DNA from: Phanerodontia chrysosporium
Lineage: Eukaryota; Basidiomycota; Agaricomycetes; Polyporales; Phanerochaetaceae
Assembly: GCA_001910725.1 (NCBI GenBank)
Contig: MJGA01000006.1
Location: forward strand, 930,001-994,000
Length of the DNA: 64,000 nucleotides
Direction of reading: 5' to 3'
The translations under genes and the position numbers were made by a program. The notes below the pieces were generated by a model. That model was given only the letters and a program-made list of their open reading frames with translations, was not told the DNA's origin and did no database searches. This document shows, one piece after another, positions 36,014 through 48,223 of the stretch (the stretch's first letter is position 1; each line of letters opens with the position of its first letter).

Positions 36014-36700
36014 TCAATTAAATCCGGCGACCTCTCCCGCAGACCACCGGTCGCCGAACATGACTCTCCTGTGGTACGTCTTGCGCAACTCTCTGAACTC
36101 CTTGACGAAATCATCCACATCCTTGACGTTCGACGTCGCGTCTGGCGTACTCTTGATGAAGCTCGACGCCAGTGCCTCGGATAGATCGTCCTGTGCCGTT
36201 GTTGCGTGCTTGAGGCGCATGAGCAGGAACTGCGGATCGTGGCGCTGGTGGGCTGTCAGCCGGCCTGCGCCACGCGAGCTGCATCCTGCGGAACGTACCT
36301 GATAGAGCTCGCGCTGCTCACGTTCGACCTCCTTCCAGCGGGCCTCGAGCCGCTTGGCCTCGTCGAACGCGTCCTTGGTGTCGCTCCGTAGCTTGTAGAG
36401 CGGCTCCTGGAGCGCGAGGTTATTCTCTGGCACTCTCAGCAGCGGTCGCAATCGCAGATAAAACTAAGACATACTGGCTATGGCTTCGTTCGCCAGCCCG
36501 AGCTCGGCCTGCGCTTGATACAGGGCCTTCACCTTGTCTAGGGAGTGGAAAATAGCCTGGAAGTAGGCCGGGTCGACTAGGAGGTCTTCCAGGTCTTCCC
36601 GCCTGTATCCTCTTCAGTCACACATAATGATACCCATATAACAGCAAGCATACGTTAAATGAGATAGCTCGGGAAAATCCCTGAGCAGCGGAGTAGCCAT
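36014..36700 (-). CDS. VPS37: ESCRT-I subunit VPS37 (Mod(r) domain)
   Basis: A component of ESCRT-I, which sorts ubiquitinated membrane proteins into multivesicular bodies. Four exons (36700-36654, 36602-36475, 36426-36299, 36244-36014) give 177 residues without repair. The Mod(r) domain reads LSHLTREDLEDLLVDPAYFQ near the start and ALYQAQAELGLANEAIA. After NNLALQEPLYKLRSDTKDAF a long coiled coil follows, then PQFLLMRLKHATTAQDDLSE, SEALASSF and VDDFVKEFRELRKTYHRR. This is the expected VPS37 order and length for a fungal form without long N-terminal extension. Its start codon is only 86 bases from that of RRP40 on the other strand. Confidence 0.88.
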
Positions 36701-36786
36701 GGTGGACGTCAGAGGTAAGCGTGCGGGCGCGTCGATCACGGGCGGCAGCTCTGCGCTTTCGCGCCAGTCCCGCTCTCTTCTCCGCC

Positions 36787-37642
36787 ATGACCTACGTCCT
36801 CCCCGGCGAGTCCGTGCCCGCGCAGCATGTGAACCTCAAACTCGGTCCAGGCCTTCTCCAGGTCTCCGATGCCCAGCAAAACAGCTCGATCATCTCCACA
36901 CGCGCAGGCGAGCTCAAGCACACGCCCAATAACCGGCTGTGGTGGGTCGAAGGCAATTCACGACGGGTGCGTCTGCAGCGGCGTATTGTCAGGATGGTAT
37001 GCTCACGGCCAGTCTTTCGATGCTACTTTAGTATGTTCCTGCAGCCCAGGAGGCCGTCATTGGCGTCGTAATCGCACGAAGCGGCGAGAACTGGCGGGTG
37101 GACATCGGCTCTGCTCATGCCGCCACTCTGGACGGCCTTGCGTTCGAAGGCGCGACAAAACGGAATAGACCAAACCTGAAGGTATGTATGCAACCCTGTC
37201 AACTGGAGTAGCAGCTGATATGCTGCAGATTGGTTCTCTGCTGTACGCAAGAGTGTCGCTTGCACACAAGGACATGGAGCCAGAACTCGAGTGCTTCGAT
37301 GCCCAGACACGGAAAGCGGAAGGCTTTGGGGAGCTCAAGGGAGGGTTCCATATAAAATGCAGTCTGCAAATGGCTCGCATGTGAGTTTCTCTCGTGTTTT
37401 GCAGTACTCTTGACACCAATTGCTCCTGGTAGGCTGCTCGACTCAAATCACTTCCTCCTCCCATTGCTCGGCTCGAAATTCCCTCTGGACGTTGCAATAG
37501 GTGTCAACGGCAGAGTGTGGATCAGTACAAAAGAGACCAAGCACACGATAGCCGTTGTGCGGTGCATACAAGCCGTCGATCCCGATGGAGGAGGCATGGA
37601 CGAGCTCGGCGTGAAAAAGTTCTGGGCACCTTGGATATCTGA
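36787..37642 (+). CDS. RRP40: Exosome complex RNA-binding cap subunit RRP40
   Basis: A cap protein of the RNA exosome, guiding RNA into the degradation core in nucleus and cytoplasm. Exons: 36787-36966, 37032-37181, 37229-37380, 37433-37642; about 230 residues. The N-terminal domain holds VLPGESVPA and LGPGLLQ. The S1 domain spans RYVPAAQEAVIGVVIARSGE, WRVDIGSAHAATLDGLAFEGATKRNRPNLK and IGSLLYARV. The KH-like domain holds LLGSKFPLDVAIGVNGRVW, the conserved G-x-N-G motif. The end needs one added T near 37623, giving KKFLGTLDI and a stop at 37640-37642; without it the frame runs on for 135 unrelated codons. Convergent with EAF6, 88 bases apart. Confidence 0.9.
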
Positions 37643-37730
37643 TAGTCAAGGTGAAGTGCTACTATCATATACACTGAGTAATTGTACATCTAGAATACAC
37701 GAACAGGCATACCCATCCAAGCCCTCACAG

Positions 37731-38417
37731 TTAGTCGTCGTCTGCCATCCGTGCGCGTTTATTTGGTCTTCGGCTGGACGCAGTAGATGTGACGCTCTCC
37801 TCATCGCTGAGCTGTTGACTTCGACGTGCCGCGCTCATACTCGCCCGCTTCTTCCTCTGGTACTCTCTGTCACGCTGTTTCTTCTGAGCAGCAGCGTTTG
37901 TTTCTTGTTTCGCGGGTGGCACCACCACTGTGGTCAGACCTGGGGTAGGACCGCGCGAGGGATGGTCATCGGCTGTGGCGGTAGACTCTTCGCCTTCCCC
38001 CGAGAGCTCAAGAGCCTGCAGAGCGAACCTTGTTATCACCGAGCGTAGATACGACGATAGGCGTCGTCACCTTCTTGAACGTCATGCTGCTATTTGAAAA
38101 CATCCGGTCTGCATCGCTGACATCGTGTTTCCGCCTGCCACCAGGAGCATTCTTGAGATAGCCGTCAAAGCCTTGAATAATGTTGCCTCCGCTGTGTGTC
38201 CCTGTCTCCGTGAGGTAACTGCCCTCTAGGTTGTAGATGTTGACCTCGAGCTGCGCCTGCGTTGTCCGGGGTGAGCGGTTGAAGTTCACGCACGAACGCC
38301 ACAACTCACGAGGGCTTTGTCTACCATCCGCTTCTTCGCCAACGCCTGGAGCAGCTCCTTCTTCGCTGCATCGTATCTGGACTTGTCCTCCGCTGTCGGT
38401 AGAGGGTCGTTCGACAT
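37731..38417 (-). CDS. EAF6: Chromatin modification protein EAF6 (NuA4/NuA3 acetyltransferase subunit)
   Basis: A small subunit shared by histone acetyltransferase complexes NuA4 and NuA3. Exons 38417-38310, 38256-38071 and 38015-37731 give 192 residues, no repair needed. The family core is complete: AAKKELLQALAKKRMVDKAL in exon 1, then AQLEVNIYNLEGSYL, GGNIIQGFDGYLKN and FSNSSMTFKK in exon 2. Exon 3 is a charged, disordered tail (QKKQRDREYQRKKRA; SRRPNKRARMADDD) likely to carry the nuclear targeting signal. Splicing in the annotated way joins TETGTHSGGN exactly as in relatives. It shares a 344-base divergent region with DPP5. Confidence 0.93.
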
Positions 38418-38761
38418 AAGACAGGGGGTCGCGCTGATCGACGTTGGCGGTGGGAAACAAGCGCGTTGTGTGACTTGCCGCGCTTTCCTCGTGATTCAGG
38501 CTCACGTCGTCTCAGCTCAGGCACATTACACCCTGACGTCGCTTCGCAAACATGGACACCACCCTGTACGCTGGGAACGACAATGGGCGAATATATACGG
38601 GCAATTGTGCGCAATATTCCACGGAGCGAGGACCGGGACGGCCGGGGCGGGAGGGCTGACTGTGGTGTGTGGTCATCGTGATGCTCCATATGGACGTGAC
38701 GCATATAACCGTGGAGGTTGCGTGAGACAGGCCGGATCCTACACGTTGAGGTTCAACCACG

Positions 38762-41591
38762 ATGTGGTTCTCAGGTCTGGGCCTCCCAGTCTCTATCCTC
38801 GGGCTCGCCGCCCAAGTTCCACTCGAACCACGACCACCCCAGCCTTCCCCAGACATGGTCGCGTCCTATGGTGTCCAGGACTTCACTTTCAAGCAGGGAG
38901 CAGACCTGTTCTCTCCCATCGACCTTGTCAAGCTCGCCAGGCCGGGCACAGGCGTTGCGAACGCGATTGGAGATCTGCTCATCGTCCCTGTCACTAAATA
39001 CTCGCTCGAGGAGAAGAAGTGAGTGTACAGCTAGTCGCGCGCGAGGTCGCTGGCTGACAGAGTCGCAAAGGAACCACAAGTCCATCTATATCGCGCCCAT
39101 CGAGTCGACCGTACAGCCGCTCGAGATTCCGCTCGCTAACGGCGGCGAGGCGTTCTGGCTGGACACGCGCACTATCGCGCATGCCGTCGACGAGGGCGAA
39201 GGCAAAGACCAAGTGAAAGCCCTTTACAGTTGGTCTGTCAAGTTCGAGACCGAGGCCAGTGGCGCGACTATCTTGAGTACTCCCGAGAGTCCAGTTCTCA
39301 TCGGCAAGTTCCCTACTGCCTCAGTGTCGAACTTCAGGTTCAACGGCAAATCCGATTACCTTGTCTTCTCTGACAACGTCTACCCCGACGGTGATATCAC
39401 AACGGTGAAGAAGCAAGACGAAGCATGGGAGAATCGCGGTGACACTGCATATGTATATGACGAGACCTTCGAACGGCATTGGGACACTTGGGTCGGTCCC
39501 AAGCGGAGCTCGCTGTTTTCGGTCGCGTTAAAGAAGGGTGCGGATGGCAAGTGGACTCTGGGTGAGAAGTTCGTTAACTTGCTGAATGGCACTAAGCACG
39601 TACGTGCCCACTGCATCGCAAAAGTGTCCACGGCTGACCCCTACATATAGCACTGCCCTGTGGAGCCCTTTGGCGGGACCGACGACTTCGACGTGTCTAG
39701 CACACACGTCGTGTACACCACGAAGGACACGAAACTTCCGCCGGCCTGGCACACCAAGCAAAACGTCTATATCGTCGACATCGAGGGTGGTTCCGAGCCG
39801 AAAGAGTTAACCTCGGGCAAGCAGGGTGCTACACACGCTCCCGTCTTTAGCCAGCAAGGCGATAAGGTCGCATGGGTAGAACTCGATCTCGACGGCTATG
39901 AGTCCGACAGGTGAATATCTTCGGTTGGAAATCAAGTACTCCAAACTGACCAAGAACAGGGGCAAAATTGTCATTTACGACCTCAAGAAAGACGTCAGGT
40001 ACACCTTGACTCAGAAATGGGACCGTAGTGCGGCTGAGCTTGCTGTAGGTCTTTCGTTTCAGCTCTTGAGATGATTGCTCACTGATTACTTCGCCAGTTC
40101 TCTTCCGAGGGCAAGGTTCTCTACCTGACAGCCGGTGATCTTGCACGCATCAAGGTCTTCGCTATCTCCCTCCCGGAGACACCGAAAGAGTCCACGACAC
40201 ACCCAGAGCTTCCCGACGACCTTCTGCCTACAGCGCTCACCCACTCCGGTTCTGTCAGCGGTATCCAAGTGCTTCCCAACGGCCGTTTGCTGTTCAGCCG
40301 CAACAGTCTCACGTCTCCCAACGACGCGTTCGTCCTGCGCAACCTCAAAGAGGACTTCAGCCCTGAGTCTGTCAAGGACATTAAAGTCGAGCAGCTGACG
40401 AAGTTTACGGCAGACGAGCTGAAAGGCAAGACGCTGGTCCTGGCGAAGACTTCTACTTCGATGGCGCGGAGCACAAAATCCACGGATGGATCGTCAAGCC
40501 GCCAGGTTTCAAGGAGGGCGCGAAGAAGAAGTACCCTATTGTCCTTCTCATCCATGGTGGACCGCAGGGCGCCTGGGAGGATCAGTGGTCCTCACGCTGG
40601 AACCCTCAAGGCAAGTGCCTCGGCCTAGGATCAGCCGTCCACGGCTAACCTTGTTTGCTTGGTAGTGTTCGCTCAGCAAGGTTACTTCACTGTTGCTATC
40701 AACCCGACAGGCTCAACAACCTTCGGTCAAGGTTTGTTTCTTTGGTCACTCTCCTAGGAATAAACACTAATCTACGCGTAGAACTCACGGACGCAATTCG
40801 GGAAAATTGGGGCAGCAAACCCTTTGTCGACTTGCAGAAGGGTGGAAGTACATCCTCGACCACTACCCTGAAGTCGACCCCGACCGTGCGGTTGCTGCTG
40901 GTGCCAGCTGGGGAGGCTACGCTATCAAGTCAGTTTCCTTCCCTAGCGCAGCGCCATTGTTGCTCATCGTCTGTTAGCTGGATCCAGGGACATCCCGAAT
41001 TTGGCTTCGGCTTCAAGGCCCTGTTCTGCCACGATGGTGTCTTCGATGCTCGCTACAACGGTTACTCTACCGACGAGTTGTTCTTCGTAGGTGGTCATTC
41101 GGCGACATTGGGTTGATGTGCTCATGTGGTGACTGCAGTTTAACCACGAGTGGGGCGGTCGCCCTTGGGATGAGAAGGCACGGGAGACGATTAAGAAGTT
41201 CGTTACTCCACCTCCGTCGTCATGGCGAGCTACTGACTCTGTTCAGGTACAACCCTGTGGAATACGTCCCACACTGGTCGACACCGATGTTGATCGTCCA
41301 TGGCAGCAAGGACTACCGTCTCCCAGAGACCGAAGGCATCGGTGCCTTCCACGCTTTGCAGCAGTAAGTCTCCATGTACTTGCTCAGGAACATATCTGAT
41401 TGCTGGTTTTCAGACTTGGCATTCCTAGCCGCCTTGTCATCTTCCCAGACGAGAACCACTGGGTGCTCAACCATGGCAACAGGTTAGCCGTTGTCTAAAT
41501 GCTAACGAGTGTTCTTACTGACAGCCCTGATAGTTTGAAATGGCACTACGAGGTCTTCCGCTGGTTCGATAAGTTCGTGGGAGAGCACTAA
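38762..41591 (+). CDS. DPP5: Dipeptidyl-peptidase 5 (secreted S9 serine peptidase)
   Basis: A secreted serine peptidase releasing dipeptides from N-termini during protein digestion. The start at 38762 gives a signal peptide [19 protein letters not shown] beta-propeller follows ([65 protein letters not shown]). The C-terminal catalytic domain has [15 protein letters not shown], nucleophile GASWGGYA, acid HGSKDYRLP and histidine DENHWVL. It contains about twelve exons of which 39071-39599 is the largest. Two frame breaks: at 40439-40440 a third C restores [20 protein letters not shown]; at 40840-40842 a fourth G restores [18 protein letters not shown]. The triad is complete, so the protein is probably active. 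Confidence 0.93.
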
Positions 41592-42434
41592 AGCACGCAG
41601 CTACACAATGATACCTGCACTTACGAAGTTGTACAACATTACCCTGCTGAATAAGAGTGGATTGCAAGTATATGCTGCCCACTATGCAGAGCCACCATCG
41701 GCGAACCCTGCACAGCAGGTGTGCTGGTGCGCTTTGCAGGAACTGACACTCAGGAGGCAGTCACGATGCGCCTCACAACGTCATTGCGAGTATCAGGCTT
41801 GCTTGCAGGGGAGCTCGACAATACAGCTGCTGGTACACTGCGTTATTATGTGCTCTCGGTGGCAGTAGCGAACATATGGCCCATGCACTGGCGGCATACA
41901 GGCAGAGTGATGATATGCAAGGACGGCCGGCGAGGTGAGCTTATTGTTAGTGGAGAACAGGTGAGATGCCGGGCGCACAGCATGCTGGACTGGCCGAGGG
42001 TGCTCGATTCCCGAGGGAGTGGAATGTCGTGTGCAGCCGTGCGAGGCACGTGTAGCAGCCCAGACTGTGGTAATTGCCTCCGAGCTTTTGCGTTTGTTAA
42101 AGACTTCGAGAGCACGTCTGCTCTCCAACAAAGTGCTGCTCGTCGCTATGCGGCGCTTATACGTGAACTAGGAGACCTTCCATTTATGGCGAGAAGTGCC
42201 TGGCGGTTGCGGGACGACATCGCCGTGATGAGAGACGATAGAGGTTGACTGCAACCCAGCCCCTCTCGGCGCAATCGCTCGGTCTCCTTGTGCCTGCACG
42301 CGGAAAAGGCGGGGTGTGGTTCGCATCCAACATCTGTAGAATCCATAATTTTACGAGGAGACGTGAGCGGGGAGCTTTGTGTTGTTGACCGGGGGCTTGC
42401 GTCATTGATGTGCGGTTTCTCCAGGTGCTCGCCG
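41592..42434. other. Intergenic region
   Basis: A 175-codon open frame (41721-42248 plus) overlaps long frames on the other strand and has no recognised motif or signal. I treat it as non-coding, with low certainty. Confidence 0.35.
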
Positions 42435-43627
42435 ATGAACGAAGGGACCCGTCTCCCAGTAGAGCTCATCGACGAAATCGTAGGCTATGCAAAGGAGGAC
42501 AGGCACGCTCTCCAGGCGTGCGCCTCTCTCAACAAGGCCTGGAACGCTGTCACGCGCTCACACGTCTTCCGCCGGGTCAAATTACAAGACGAAGACAAGC
42601 TATCACAGTTCGAGGATTTGCTCCAAGGGTCCCCGGACCTCGGACTCACCGTGCGCGAGCTCACGTTTGGCCCCTTCACCCCCTCACAAACTTACCGCGC
42701 GAGCATACGCTGGGCCGCGCGAATACCCAAGATCCTCCCTCCGCTCCTTCCCCTCGTCCAATCGATCCGCTTCGTACGCATTTCTGACGCCGCAGAGTAC
42801 TGCGATGCCAAGTTTTTCAGGGCCTTCGCCGGCTTTGCGTCCGTCACTCAGCTGGTGATCGACGACTCGGCGCTCAACATCCCGACGCTGCGCGCGTTCG
42901 CCTGCTCGCTGCCGCGGCTGCAGGAGTTTCTCGTCCTCGGCCTGATCCCGCTCATGGTGACGGTCTGGTCGCCGCCGCCGCTCATCTGCCGGCCGCGCTT
43001 CACCACGCTCACGCTCGACTTCGCCGTGCAACCGTCGACAACGATGACCGAGTTCCTCGATTGGTTCCTGAAGAGCGAGGCCCGCCACACCGTGCGCAGC
43101 CTCGATCTCTCCGTCAAAGTGCTCGACGCGAAGCCCGTCAACAGCCTCCTCGCTTCTGTGGGGCCGACGCTCGAGCACCTCGGCCTCAAACTGCAGGCAC
43201 TCTTCAGCTCGTCCTGGGAGTTCGACCGTAAGCGCTTCGTTCGGTTGTGACTTGTCGTATTTCCTGACGTTTCTACACTGCAGTCATCAAGCGTGCCATC
43301 AGCGTTGCACCCTGCCGCAACCTACGTTCTCTGCGCTTGCACAATCCTCTGGCACCTGCGATGGTTGCCATCCTTGCTCAGGTTCCGGCAGAGAATCTGA
43401 GAACTCTGACGTTCAATGTCACCCTCGGCAAGTCGTTTGACCCTGTAAACCCAGAGGGGTTTGAACGGCTGGCGGCGGAGATCGAAAGCGATCGATATAT
43501 GCATGTGCACACTGTCCGTTTTGTCCACGACGGTTTTATACCCTTGGCAGAGGTGCGGAAGGGACTACAACGCGTCTTCCCGGTCCTCGAGGAGCGAGGA
43601 GCCTTGCAATTCGCCGAGGCGACGTGA
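42435..43627 (+). CDS. F-box-like protein
   Basis: A probable substrate adaptor of an SCF ubiquitin ligase, one of a greatly expanded family in agaricomycetes. Exons 42435-43227 and 43284-43627 give 378 residues, intact. The N-terminus reads RLPVELIDEIVGYAKEDRHA, then LQACASLNKAWNAVTRSHVF, the F-box-like fold (L-P-x-E-[IL]...D...L...SLV...W). The remaining 300 residues carry leucine-rich stretches spaced like short LRRs (SVTQLVIDDSALNIPTLRAF; TVRSLDLSVKVLDAKPVNSL; PTLEHLGLKLQ; RNLRSLRLHNP). Substrate unknown. Convergent with the DUF6535 gene. Confidence 0.75.
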
Positions 43628-43904
43628 AACTCGGAAAGCGCCGACCAAAACAAGTTGTGGGCGGTACAGGCGGAAAGAGGACGATATCAGGATATATGCG
43701 ACTCTTTCAGTGACTCCTGGATATAGCAAAGCAAGCATCACGCTTGATATCTCTGTTCACTAATATTCATGCCAGTATGATCCATCTAAATACTAAATGC
43801 TTCTCGCAAGTTATGTGCCACTGTAAACTGCAGAGAATGGGCCGTTACTGGTTAGAACCGCAAGCGAATGGCTACATAACTCCTTTAACGAAGTGAAAAA
43901 CAGG

Positions 43905-46900
43905 TCATGGCGCGGGTCGTGCATCTTCTATAGATACGGACGAGACTCTGGGTGAACATTCCCTTGATGCGGACCGGCTCTCCAGGTCCGTCGCCTCAAC
44001 GTCAGCTCCAGGTACCGAATCATCAACCTGTTCCGCATTCCCCTCGATTCTTTCCTCTCCACCCACACTACTAATTTGAACCGGCCCTGACCCGCCAATA
44101 TTACGGGCTTGAGATACGGGCTCGGAGTTTGCGGCGCCGCGGTTCGCGTCATTAGATACTTCGACGTTCGCTGGCGTACGTTGGCGAGCGCGTCGGGCAT
44201 TCGAAGCGATATGAGCGTTCAATATTTGACGAAGTCTTTGAGGTTCAACGAAATCCCCAACAGCGGCGAACAGTGCGTTTGGGAAAGCGGTCTCGTGGTC
44301 GAGAGAGTACTGAACTTCGAGAGAGTGCATTGTCTCGAGGCATTCTCCAGCGACCTTCCGACTTTCCATCTCCAAGTCGGTTTCTTCGGTGGGTGTGGGG
44401 TACCAATACGCTCCCTTGTACACGTCCTTCCATCCTTCTCTGCTCAGATATGCCCGCAGCGCGGATATCGTGGCATACCACAGTCTTGCCCACACGACGT
44501 TAGGCTTTGTATGACCATGCGCGGTACCATCAAGTCGGTCCGCACCAGCATGGTCCTCTGAGTTTGCGGCATGACGCTCCCGTCGGAGGTGGTCCTCATA
44601 CAACTTCGCATGAAGGAAGCTAAAGCGGACCATGTCCATGGGAATGAAGCCCTTGTATTGCCCGACCGCGTAATGTGTTGCAACGTCTACAGAACGCTCG
44701 AGGAGTTTCGCCTGATCTATATACGAACTGTGAACATAGACTCGGAGATGGCTGTGAGGAAATTCCACATACCTTCGCTTGTGGCAAATGCAGCAATACC
44801 GAGATCTAAGGTATAAGCTCGTCGCGCGGTCGTCATGGGATACAGGCTAGCGGAGGCGTAGAGTAGAGTCACGTAGGAGTAAGACCAGTTGCACCAGAGT
44901 GCGGAAAGAACCTTCGCTGCATCAGCTCTCTTACTCATTCGCTCCGCGAATTCGACGACGATAGATAAGCCTTCAAGGGAGCCAGTGATAGCAACCTTTG
45001 AGGGCTTTTGCGAAGTGAGCACAGAGCATATGGCGTCCCAAGAATCTGCCACAATTGGCTGTGTCTCCGGGAGACCGAACAAGGTTGGCTCGCGGATGAG
45101 TATGGTATACAACGAGTCCTCGCAGTTGAAAGTCGAGCAATGCGGCCGAAGAAGCTGAGTATATATGGCGTACACGGTATACAAGGAGACGGGCGAATCG
45201 TTCCCGCTCTCGAAGGCAGAACGCAGGTGGTAGGAGAGGGGACGGAACCCGAATAATTGTTGCGATGTGGTATTCTGAGTGGGGATCAGCCACTCTGCCA
45301 CCGACTGCGCCTGCTTTCGTCCCCGCGCGCTGAAGAGGAGATCTCGAAGCCCAGATGCCGCGGAGGCCGGAAGCCGGGAGTGGGATGGGTGGACAAGAGA
45401 AGCAATACTGTCTTCTGCAGATGTAGGTCATAGTTGCAGGCATCACCATGGCCTATGACACCCTCTGCAAGGATATCCGCAACAGCCTCTTGTGCTCGGT
45501 GAGACAGAGGCGTAAGATCCGGGATGTGGTGTAACTCAACCAAATCCGAAAGATAGTTATTCTCGGGGCCCAGACGCGAGACAAGGTAATCGACGACGAA
45601 TGACAACGTCTTGAAGGAGCGAGGTATGCGCGGCGGCAGTGTCCTCTTCCATGATGATAGTAGTTCATTTTCCTGGTCAAGCACCGGGCCACTCACAGCA
45701 GCTATCAACGGTAGTGTGTCCCTGTCACGACGGTCGCCGAGCGCCTCGTACACGATGCGCATCTGCTGGAGTAGGGTCTGGATGTCTAGCATGGCAGGCT
45801 TGCTAGGCCAGTTGGTCATCCATTGGATGAGTGCCTTCAGAGAAGACAGTCCTGGGGCATCGATGATCAGCCTTCGAAGCCCGGGTGCTCCGTATTTAGG
45901 GAACGGATGTGGAGATATTGATAGGAGGAGTAACACTGTCTTTTTCAACCAGTTGGGGCTGGTCAAGTCTAGAACTGGTCTCTCAGGTTCAGATCCACTG
46001 GCCAAGTCCGTAAGCATTTCGATGAAGATGTTATAGTCTGCCGCAGAGAGATTTGAGAGGTCCGGTACGCGGACTAGTACCTGGTCACGGAGATAGTGAA
46101 CTGCAGGACCAAGGCGGCGGATGACAACTTTGACAAGAGAATCAAGAGTAGTAGCCGGATCGTAAGATTGTTTCTGCGTCTTCAGAACGTTCCATAAAGC
46201 CCGGAGTAAGTCGACGTGACTGTTGGGTTCATAGACTTGTTGCAAGCGATGGTAAACTAGCTTTAAGCGGTTCTTCAGGTCTGAGTCGATCCATCTGGCG
46301 ACAGTCTGCGCTGCTGTTACTCCCTGAGTATGGAGCTGCAGACCGCGGAAGCATTCCAGCGCAGCACGAGGAAGGGGATGGGGAGAATCGGAGAGCACCA
46401 GCAGTATAGTCTTCTGCAGCCAGACGGGGCAAGAGTCAAGCTGATTGCCGAGGTGGCGGAGGTCTGCTAGATCGGCAAGCATCTCCATGAAAATAACCCA
46501 TGTATGTCGAGGCAGTGACTTCAAATCGGGGATGCGGGCCCATTGTTTGTCAAGAAGAAAGCTATGGGTCTTAGAATCGACCCGTGTGCGCATGAGCTCC
46601 AGAATGAAGGACAGCGATGCTGCAGGGTCATAGTTACGTTGCTGGAATGTTTCCCATATCGTTGGAAGAAGATTATCATCGGCCATAGTTGAGTCCGTGT
46701 CCAGCAGTATTTTCGTGTCGTCCTGGTCGCGGGTGATGAACTCATCCTCTTCTAAGGATGCGATAGATGCAAGTGTGTCGTTGACGTCGTCCTTGTTGGA
46801 TTTAGTCGAGGAGTGTGTTTTCCGTTGAACCTCAAAGAGGAGTGGTAGATGTTGTAAACGATGGCTGAATAAACGCGGCCCAACCAGGGGCGGAGTTGAC

Positions 46901-47771
46901 AGGTAAAGCGCGGTCTGATGACACGGAACACTGCCTTTAGCAGCGGCGTCTTGTAAGGGCAGCGTGGCGAGACCAAGGGGGAGAGTGTCGTGGCAACGAC
47001 GAACAATGCCCAGCCAGAGACAAGGGGCACACTCGTAAGTCCCATGCTGTCGTTGATGCTCGCGGTGAAAAAACAGAGGCCAATGAAGAACATGCCGAGA
47101 GAGAGCTGGAGGAGCATGGGGAGTATCGCCGCGATCTCGAACACCTTCCACTTTTCGAGCCCGGCTTCCGGTACTGGCGAGCGCGAAGGCGCATCTGCGG
47201 ACTGGTACCTTGTACCGCGAGATACTCTCGAAGCCATTGCTTCACGAGCATGCTCATCGATGCGGTTGCAAGGCTAATGATGAGACTCGCGAACCACAGA
47301 CCGTTGACTCGTAAGGCCCAGAGAGGAATAGCGCCCTGATCGGGGCGAGGCGGCAGTTGAGCGGTGGATCTGATGGAACCGGAGGTGAGGGAGTAGCCTT
47401 CAGTTTGCAAGGCGATGCGTTCAAGGAAGTACATCTTCATGACGTCTGGATCTGGTTGAAGACTCTTGTACGACTCGATGAGAAATGCCGATAACACTGC
47501 TGAGTACAGACCAAGCTGTGGAGATGCGCGTGTGTAAGGACCGCCGCCGAAAAGGCAATCGACTTACAAAAACCAGGAGCGTGTCTATGTCCTCTTTGCA
47601 GTCCCGAACCTTGTCTTCGTCTATCTCACGCACAATCTTGGACATCGACTGCCAGCCAGTACGAGGTAAGACTTCAACATAGCGAGGGTTGCCGGTGGAC
47701 TCCTGAAAATCGTTCAGTCTGGATGGGCGACTACGATAATGTCTCCGTACCGTATCTGCTTGGTTCGCCAT
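43905..47771 (-). CDS. DUF6535 multi-pass membrane protein with long repeated C-terminal part
   Basis: A large protein of about 1230 residues, function unknown. Start at 47771 (MANQADTVRRH). The DUF6535 domain covers about residues 30-220: GWQSMSKIVREIDEDKV, CKEDIDTLLVF, intron (about 47570-47519), LGLYSAVLSAFLIESYKSLQPD, LWALRVNGLWFASLIISLAT, MLVKQWLREYLA, then WKVFEIAAILPMLLQLSLGM and VSGWALFVVATTLSPL. These are four membrane segments. The rest is helical, with three degenerate copies of a unit of about 155-175 residues. An intron at about 44798-44728 joins FATSE to DQAKLLERSVDVATH. It ends in a Ser/Glu-rich tail. Three frame breaks are repaired by one base each: 47160-47162 (CCC), 46830-46831 (CC) and 45321-45324 (CCCC), all C on the plus strand. 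Confidence 0.75.
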
Positions 47772-48223
47772 CAATCGAGGAACAACGGACGCGGTGGTCG
47801 GCAGCAACAATGAGACCCAGGAGTGGTAGTAACGAGAGAACCACTGGTCAACTGCTCCTGCAATGAAGATGGAGGTTAATGCCTTACAACTACCACGCTA
47901 CCCAAGCACGCACCGAAGTCATGGCCGGCAGCGCCTGCTCCTAAACGTATTCCGAAGGAGCTTGCGGGTGTGAAACTGCGAATGAGTCAGCGTGCTGGGA
48001 AGCATAGAAGCTCGTACCTTCGAATTCCTAGGATCCTGGACGAGGGAATCCAGAAGCACACCGAATATTGTTGTTCCAGATATGGATGGGTCCTCAGGTG
48101 CAGGGCCCTACAAGGCGTCAATGCGTGAGCATCATGTACCTGGAGGGATCGACGCATCACATAGGGAAGTCTGGCAAAAGACATGGTCAAATAACATATA
48201 GATAAGGCTACCTATCCCATCTG
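47772..48223. other. Spacer between DUF6535 gene and transcription factor
   Basis: Contains the DUF6535 upstream region and the 3' flank of the Zn2Cys6 gene. An upstream in-frame start for DUF6535 at 47810 is possible. No other gene was recognised. Confidence 0.35.

Noticed and set aside
37643..38048. Long C-terminal extension of RRP40
   Set aside because: It results from one lost T near 37623. The extension runs antisense through EAF6 and has no resemblance to the family.
41721..42248. A 175-codon open frame after DPP5
   Set aside because: Long frames also exist on the opposite strand; no recognised motif, signal peptide or splice extension.
45286..47151. A single 621-codon open frame taken as one complete protein
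   Set aside because: Its first ~105 residues are out of frame with the DUF6535 domain, which is read in another frame over the same bases. The real gene crosses frames and starts at 47771.
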